From the NCBI GenBank assembly GCA_036378675.1, contig DASUWA010000041.1, positions 1 through 42,648 of the forward strand: 42,648 bases of DNA. Reading direction: 5' to 3'. Origin of the DNA: Acidimicrobiales bacterium. Its GTDB lineage: Bacteria; Actinomycetota; Acidimicrobiia; Acidimicrobiales; Palsa-688. Shown in pieces: positions 39,109 to 42,648 of the stretch. A program made the position numbers and the translations under genes. How positions within the stretch are numbered: position 1 is the stretch's first letter; every line of letters begins with the position of its first letter. The notes below the pieces were generated by a model. That model was given only the letters and a program-made list of their open reading frames with translations. It was not told the origin of the DNA and made no database searches.

Positions 39109-42017
39109 CGCGGGTCCTTCGGAGCCGGGTTCTCCGTGGCCGGGTCTTTCGGCGCTTGCCGCGGGACTGTCCGGCGAGATCTCGCCGCTCCGTTCGAACG
39201 GTTCCTGCCGTTCGGGCCGGTGGTGGCGACGGATCTGATTCGCGCGCCGCCCGCCGGGCCGGATCGCCCGATGGCGACCTCGTCGGTTCCCAAGTAGCTG
39301 GCAATCACTTCAGGATTGCCGCGGACTTCCGCCGGGGTTCCCTCTGCGATGACCCGCCCGCTTTCCATCGCGTAGATCCGATCGCAAAGCCCCATGAGCA
39401 TTGGCATGTCGTGCTCCACGACGACAATCGCGCAGTCGAGCTCGTCGCGGATGCGGCGCAGGATCGGCGGAAAGATCTCCGTTTCCCGTTGAGCCACTCC
39501 AGCGGTCGGCTCGTCAAGCAACAGCACCCGCGGCCGGGCTGCGACTTGGGCGGCAAGATCGCAGACGCGGCGGGTCCCTGTGGAGAGATCGGACACGAGT
39601 GTGTTTGCCCACGGCCCCAACCCGAATCGTTCGATGATCTCTTGCGCCGAGCGTTCGGTGTCTCGCTGGGCGCGCATGGCCCACGGGAAACGCAGAATCG
39701 CAGCGGCGAACCCGTACCTGTTGTCGCTTCGCAACGCCACCTGGATCACGTCCTTGACAGTCAAACCGGGGAAGAGCATGGCGTCTTGGAAGCTGCGTCC
39801 CAGCCCGTGCAGCCACCTCATGTCAGGCGCGAGTTCGGACACGTCGACGCCCAACAACTCAACCCGCCCGCGTGCAGGCAACTGCCCCGACACCGCGTTG
39901 ATGAGCGTCGACTTGCCGGCGCCATTGGGTCCGATAAGGCCAACGATCTCGCCTCGCTTGACCCTGATCGACGCGTCGTCGACCGCTTTCAGGCCTCCGA
40001 ATGACACTCGCAAACCCTCGACGATCAAGGCATCGGCGACATCGGCTCCCTCGGTGGCTGCTCGGGGTCTGGCGGCTTCCTGGTCCGCCACGCGCTGCAG
40101 GAACTTCTCCCAGGCCTTTTGTGCCGCTCCTGCGATTCCGGTCGGGTAGCTGAGCATGAGGATGACAAGACCTCCGCCTCCGATCAGAAGCTCTAGCTCG
40201 ATCTGGGCTCCGACACCGAACACGCCGACCAGATGGGGACTGATGAAGAAGGCGTTCATGTATATGAGCACCGACGCCGCCACCGCTCCCGACAGTGACC
40301 CGAGACCACCGATGACCGGCACCGCCAGGATCGCCAACGAGAGCGCAGGGTTGAACTGGCTCAGCGAAATGTTCTGCCACGTGTCGGCCCACAGCACCCC
40401 GCCCGTCGCGGCGATGAAACCGGAGATTCCCAAAGCCGCCAGCTTGACCGTCGCCGGCGTGAGGCCGAACGTGAGGGCCGCGGATTCGTTGTCGCGCACC
40501 GCAAGGATCATCCGGCCCGGGAGGGAGCGACGGAGAGCGGACGCGCCGAGCAGAGCGATCGCCAGGACTCCGAGTGACAAGTAGTAGACGGAAAGCTTGC
40601 TCGACGGCCTCCCGAGGCCGTACAGCCCGGGAGACAAAACGGGAAGTCCGTAGGAACGCGAGGAGCCGAACCAGTCCTGCTTGAACAACCATTCGTAGCT
40701 CACGGTGCCCAAGCCCAGAGTCGTGATTACGAGGGTCAAACCGCGGATGCGGAGGGCCGGAAGCCCGACCACGACCATGATGAGAGCGCCGAGCAACCCG
40801 CACAGGAAGAGCAGAACAGGAATGGAGATCCCGTGCGGCGACAGCCTCGCCGTCAAGTAGGCGCCCGCCCCGATCAAGGCGAAGTGACCGAGGCTGATCT
40901 GGCCCGCCCAACCGACGAGCATCGTGATCGATACTCCGAGCAGCGCGTATATGAGAACGAGTGTCAGATCGAAGCGCCGGTAGTCAGGACGGAAATACGG
41001 CAACAGCGGGAAGATCAACCCGAGGAACAAGCCGAACATCGCCAACAGCGAGGTTTGGTTGCGCACGAATGCCCGTCCGGCGACCAGCTCGGGGACCCGC
41101 AGTGGCGGGCGTTCGGGTATGACGCTGCCGCTCGTCTTCACCGCCGCGGCGATGACCGGGGCGCGGACGACGAGGATCGCGAGGATCGCGACGAATACGG
41201 CGAAGTCGGCTTCTCCTCCGCTATGAGACCAGTAGAGGGTCAACTGCTCGACCAGCCCCAGGCCCAGTCCCCCGACCAGCGCGGCGGGTATCGACACGAA
41301 ACCCCCTGCCGCGGCGGCGCCTAACGAGCGAAGCAGCAGGTCCGGTCCGAGCGAAGAGGCGTCGAAGCTCGGCTGCGACGGCGCCTGCACCACCGCGGTG
41401 ACTGCAGCCAAAGCGCCGGCGACACCCCAAGTGACCATACTCACCCTGGGGATCGACACTCCGACCAACCGGGCGGCATCGGGGTTCGACGCCGCCGCGC
41501 GGATCATCCGCCCCATGGTCGTGTACCTGAGGAAGGCTGCCAGCGCGGCGACCACGATCGGAACGAGGATCAGCACCAGGATGTACTGGCCGCCGAGCAC
41601 GACCCCTTCGATCTTTACGTGGCTGCGGAACGGCAGCGGGTACTCCTGCAGCGTCAGCTTCTGAGTGTTGGGGCCGAAAGCAGGGATGAACTCGAGCGCG
41701 GACAGCAGCTGGGCGACCCCGACCGTGACGAGTAGCAGCGCTACCGTGCTGACGGACCTGGCGCGCAGAGGGCGGATCACGAAGCGCTCGACCAGAAGGC
41801 CTGTCGCGATGCCGACAGCGATCGCGAACGGAAACGCGGCCCACCAGGACCAGCCCCAGTCGATGACCATCTTGGCCAACAGGACGGCCGAGTAGGTACC
41901 CATCTGGGCGTGGGCCAGGTTGATGAAGCGGTTGGCCTTGTAGACCAGCACCAGCCCGACCGCGAGAAAGCCGATGCTGAGCCCGCTGATCAGTCCGAGG
42001 ACGATCGAAGCCCCCAT
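39105..42017 (-). CDS. Fused LivH-LivM-LivG ABC transporter protein
   Basis: 970 residues holding three usual subunits in one chain. LivH permease about 1-300 (GLSIGFLAVGLVLVYKANRF, INLAHAQMGTYSA), LivM permease about 325-635 (MLVGWAGQISLGHFALIGAGAYL, LRIRGLTLVITTLGLG, VIGGLGSLSGAV), LivG ATPase about 660-905 (Walker A GPNGAGKSTLINAV near 695, signature LSTGTRRVCDLA, Walker B LLLDEPTAGV, VEHDMPMLMGLCDRI). A 55-residue basic proline-rich tail follows. GGGGAGG precedes the ATG by 8 nt. With LivF and the binding protein it completes one importer. Such fusions are seen in some actinobacteria. Confidence 0.93.
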   Translation of the reverse strand: MGASIVLGLISGLSIGFLAVGLVLVYKANRFINLAHAQMGTYSAVLLAKMVIDWGWSWWAAFPFAIAVGIATGLLVERFVIRPLRARSVSTVALLLVTVGVAQLLSALEFIPAFGPNTQKLTLQEYPLPFRSHVKIEGVVLGGQYILVLILVPIVVAALAAFLRYTTMGRMIRAAASNPDAARLVGVSIPRVSMVTWGVAGALAAVTAVVQAPSQPSFDASSLGPDLLLRSLGAAAAGGFVSIPAALVGGLGLGLVEQLTLYWSHSGGEADFAVFVAILAILVVRAPVIAAAVKTSGSVIPERPPLRVPELVAGRAFVRNQTSLLAMFGLFLGLIFPLLPYFRPDYRRFDLTLVLIYALLGVSITMLVGWAGQISLGHFALIGAGAYLTARLSPHGISIPVLLFLCGLLGALIMVVVGLPALRIRGLTLVITTLGLGTVSYEWLFKQDWFGSSRSYGLPVLSPGLYGLGRPSSKLSVYYLSLGVLAIALLGASALRRSLPGRMILAVRDNESAALTFGLTPATVKLAALGISGFIAATGGVLWADTWQNISLSQFNPALSLAILAVPVIGGLGSLSGAVAASVLIYMNAFFISPHLVGVFGVGAQIELELLIGGGGLVILMLSYPTGIAGAAQKAWEKFLQRVADQEAARPRAATEGADVADALIVEGLRVSFGGLKAVDDASIRVKRGEIVGLIGPNGAGKSTLINAVSGQLPARGRVELLGVDVSELAPDMRWLHGLGRSFQDAMLFPGLTVKDVIQVALRSDNRYGFAAAILRFPWAMRAQRDTERSAQEIIERFGLGPWANTLVSDLSTGTRRVCDLAAQVAARPRVLLLDEPTAGVAQRETEIFPPILRRIRDELDCAIVVVEHDMPMLMGLCDRIYAMESGRVIAEGTPAEVRGNPEVIASYLGTDEVAIGRSGPAGGARIRSVATTGPNGRNRSNGAARSRRTVPRQAPKDPATENPAPKDPR

Positions 42018-42042
42018 CGTTAAGCCTCCCCCGTCCCGGTCA

Positions 42043-42648
42043 CTAGAAGGTGGGGTGCCAGGTTGGGTCGATCACCTTCCAGCAGGTGCAGGAGGCGTAG
42101 AACTCGACCGTCCACCAGAAGTCGCCCCCGGCCACCTTGACCGGGGTGTACGGGCCCGGCGTTGTGTATATGGAGTCCGCCGTCGAATAGGCCATGTTGA
42201 ACCTCCCGACCTGTCCCAGGCCGGTGGCCAGGCCGACCCGGGTCAGCCCGGGGTCGCGCGAGGCTGCCACGGCGAACAGCTCGAACAGGTTGCAGTTGTT
42301 CCCGCCGAGGAACGGGCCGGTGACATAGGACCCGGGCAGGCCGTGGCGGGTGAAGAGGTTCACGCAGGCCTCCGTGGGGGCGTCGACGTTCAAGCCCGGC
42401 GTTGTCGTCTCGCCGAACTTCGTATCGGTCGTGACGATCGTCCCGTCGAAGTTGTTAGGGTCCGGTCCGGTGCCGCCGGTTGCGGTCACCATGAAGCCGT
42501 TGTAATTCGAAGCCAGGTAATGCGGCTTGTAACCCTGCTGCTGGGCGGCGGTCGAGAACTCCTTGAAGCTGCCGCCCCCCGTGACCTCGACGATGTTGGT
42601 GACGTGCCCCAGGTTGTCCTGGGTCGCGAAGTTGCTCATGTCGCTGGG
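42043..42648 (-). CDS. ABC transporter substrate-binding protein, C-terminal part (cut by window edge)
   Basis: The last about 201 residues of a Peripla_BP_6-type binding protein; the start lies beyond position 42648. Visible parts: NIVEVTGGGSFKEFSTAAQQQGYKPHYLASN, the usual ligand-lobe segment, DAPTEACVNLFTRHG, NCNLFELFAVAAS and a tryptophan-rich end with CTCWKVIDPTWHPTF. It lies 25 bp before the LivHMG gene. Its ligand cannot be judged from this part. Confidence 0.85.
   Translation of the reverse strand, partial: PSDMSNFATQDNLGHVTNIVEVTGGGSFKEFSTAAQQQGYKPHYLASNYNGFMVTATGGTGPDPNNFDGTIVTTDTKFGETTTPGLNVDAPTEACVNLFTRHGLPGSYVTGPFLGGNNCNLFELFAVAASRDPGLTRVGLATGLGQVGRFNMAYSTADSIYTTPGPYTPVKVAGGDFWWTVEFYASCTCWKVIDPTWHPTF

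Noticed and set aside
1-42648. CRISPR arrays, insertion sequences, prophage or plasmid genes
   Set aside because: No regularly spaced repeats, transposase, integrase or phage structural genes are visible; the excisionase-like protein at 31260 stands alone among housekeeping genes.

Overview
The window is high-GC, almost entirely coding and reads as chromosomal DNA of an actinobacterium. Evidence for this is a mycothiol glycosyltransferase (MshA), an RsiG-like anti-sigma factor, a Rex repressor, a ClpS/DUF2017 pair, many GTG and TTG starts, and genes joined by GTGA/ATGA stop-start overlaps. The fused LivH-LivM-LivG transporter and overall gene mix suggest a deep-branching lineage such as Acidimicrobiia; that placement is inference. 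There is no phage, insertion sequence or CRISPR array.

Layout. 1-2600: tRNA-Glu with a decayed partial copy beside it, two lipoproteins, a DUF952 protein and small unknowns. 2632-6971 (minus): a six-gene run ctaA-clpS-DUF2017-PPOX-hydrolase-(S51/CysS fusion), divergent from ctaB at 7060. 7976-11507: two ABC-2 type exporters, divergent from each other. 11504-15038: an OpuC/ProU-type osmoprotectant importer with a divergent ATPase gene. 15043-18716: histidine phosphatase, rhomboid protease, unknown lipoprotein, VC0807-family membrane protein, tRNA-Lys. 18748-23695 (minus): a three-gene signalling operon: single-domain receiver, receiver-cyclase, and a membrane protein holding two complete histidine kinases. 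23696-24406: the only large non-coding stretch, rich in interleaved inverted repeats. 24407-27095 (minus): carboxyltransferase, YgjP-like metallopeptidase, phosphatase. 27140-30126: MoaD-like protein, then an RsiG-like c-di-GMP-type anti-sigma factor, receiver, XRE regulator and mshA in one overlapping operon. 30344-37341: proC, BldC/excisionase-like HTH, SAM hydrolase (apparently CTG start), rex, siroheme dehydrogenase domain, hemA, hemC, cobA-hemD. 37304-42648 (minus): branched-chain amino-acid-type ABC transporter (partial binding protein, LivHMG fusion, LivF) plus an unknown anchored secreted protein.

How genes work together. The rex-cysG-hemA-hemC-cobA/hemD run covers early tetrapyrrole synthesis up to uroporphyrinogen III and siroheme under a redox sensor, and ctaA/ctaB make heme A for terminal oxidase. 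The RsiG-like operon would tie a second messenger to sigma-factor control next to mycothiol synthesis.

The most unusual material is the signalling operon at 18.7-23.7 kb, with two kinase cores in one chain and two receiver proteins, together with the structured non-coding DNA upstream. Close behind are the RsiG-like protein, which carries one exact and one near-exact E(X)3S(X)2R(X)3Q(X)3D motif, and a peptidase-S51-like domain fused to a cysteinyl-tRNA-synthetase C-terminal region. At least eleven genes have a TANNNT-type -10 box 6-9 nt before the start codon, which points to widespread leaderless transcription and was used to choose several starts.
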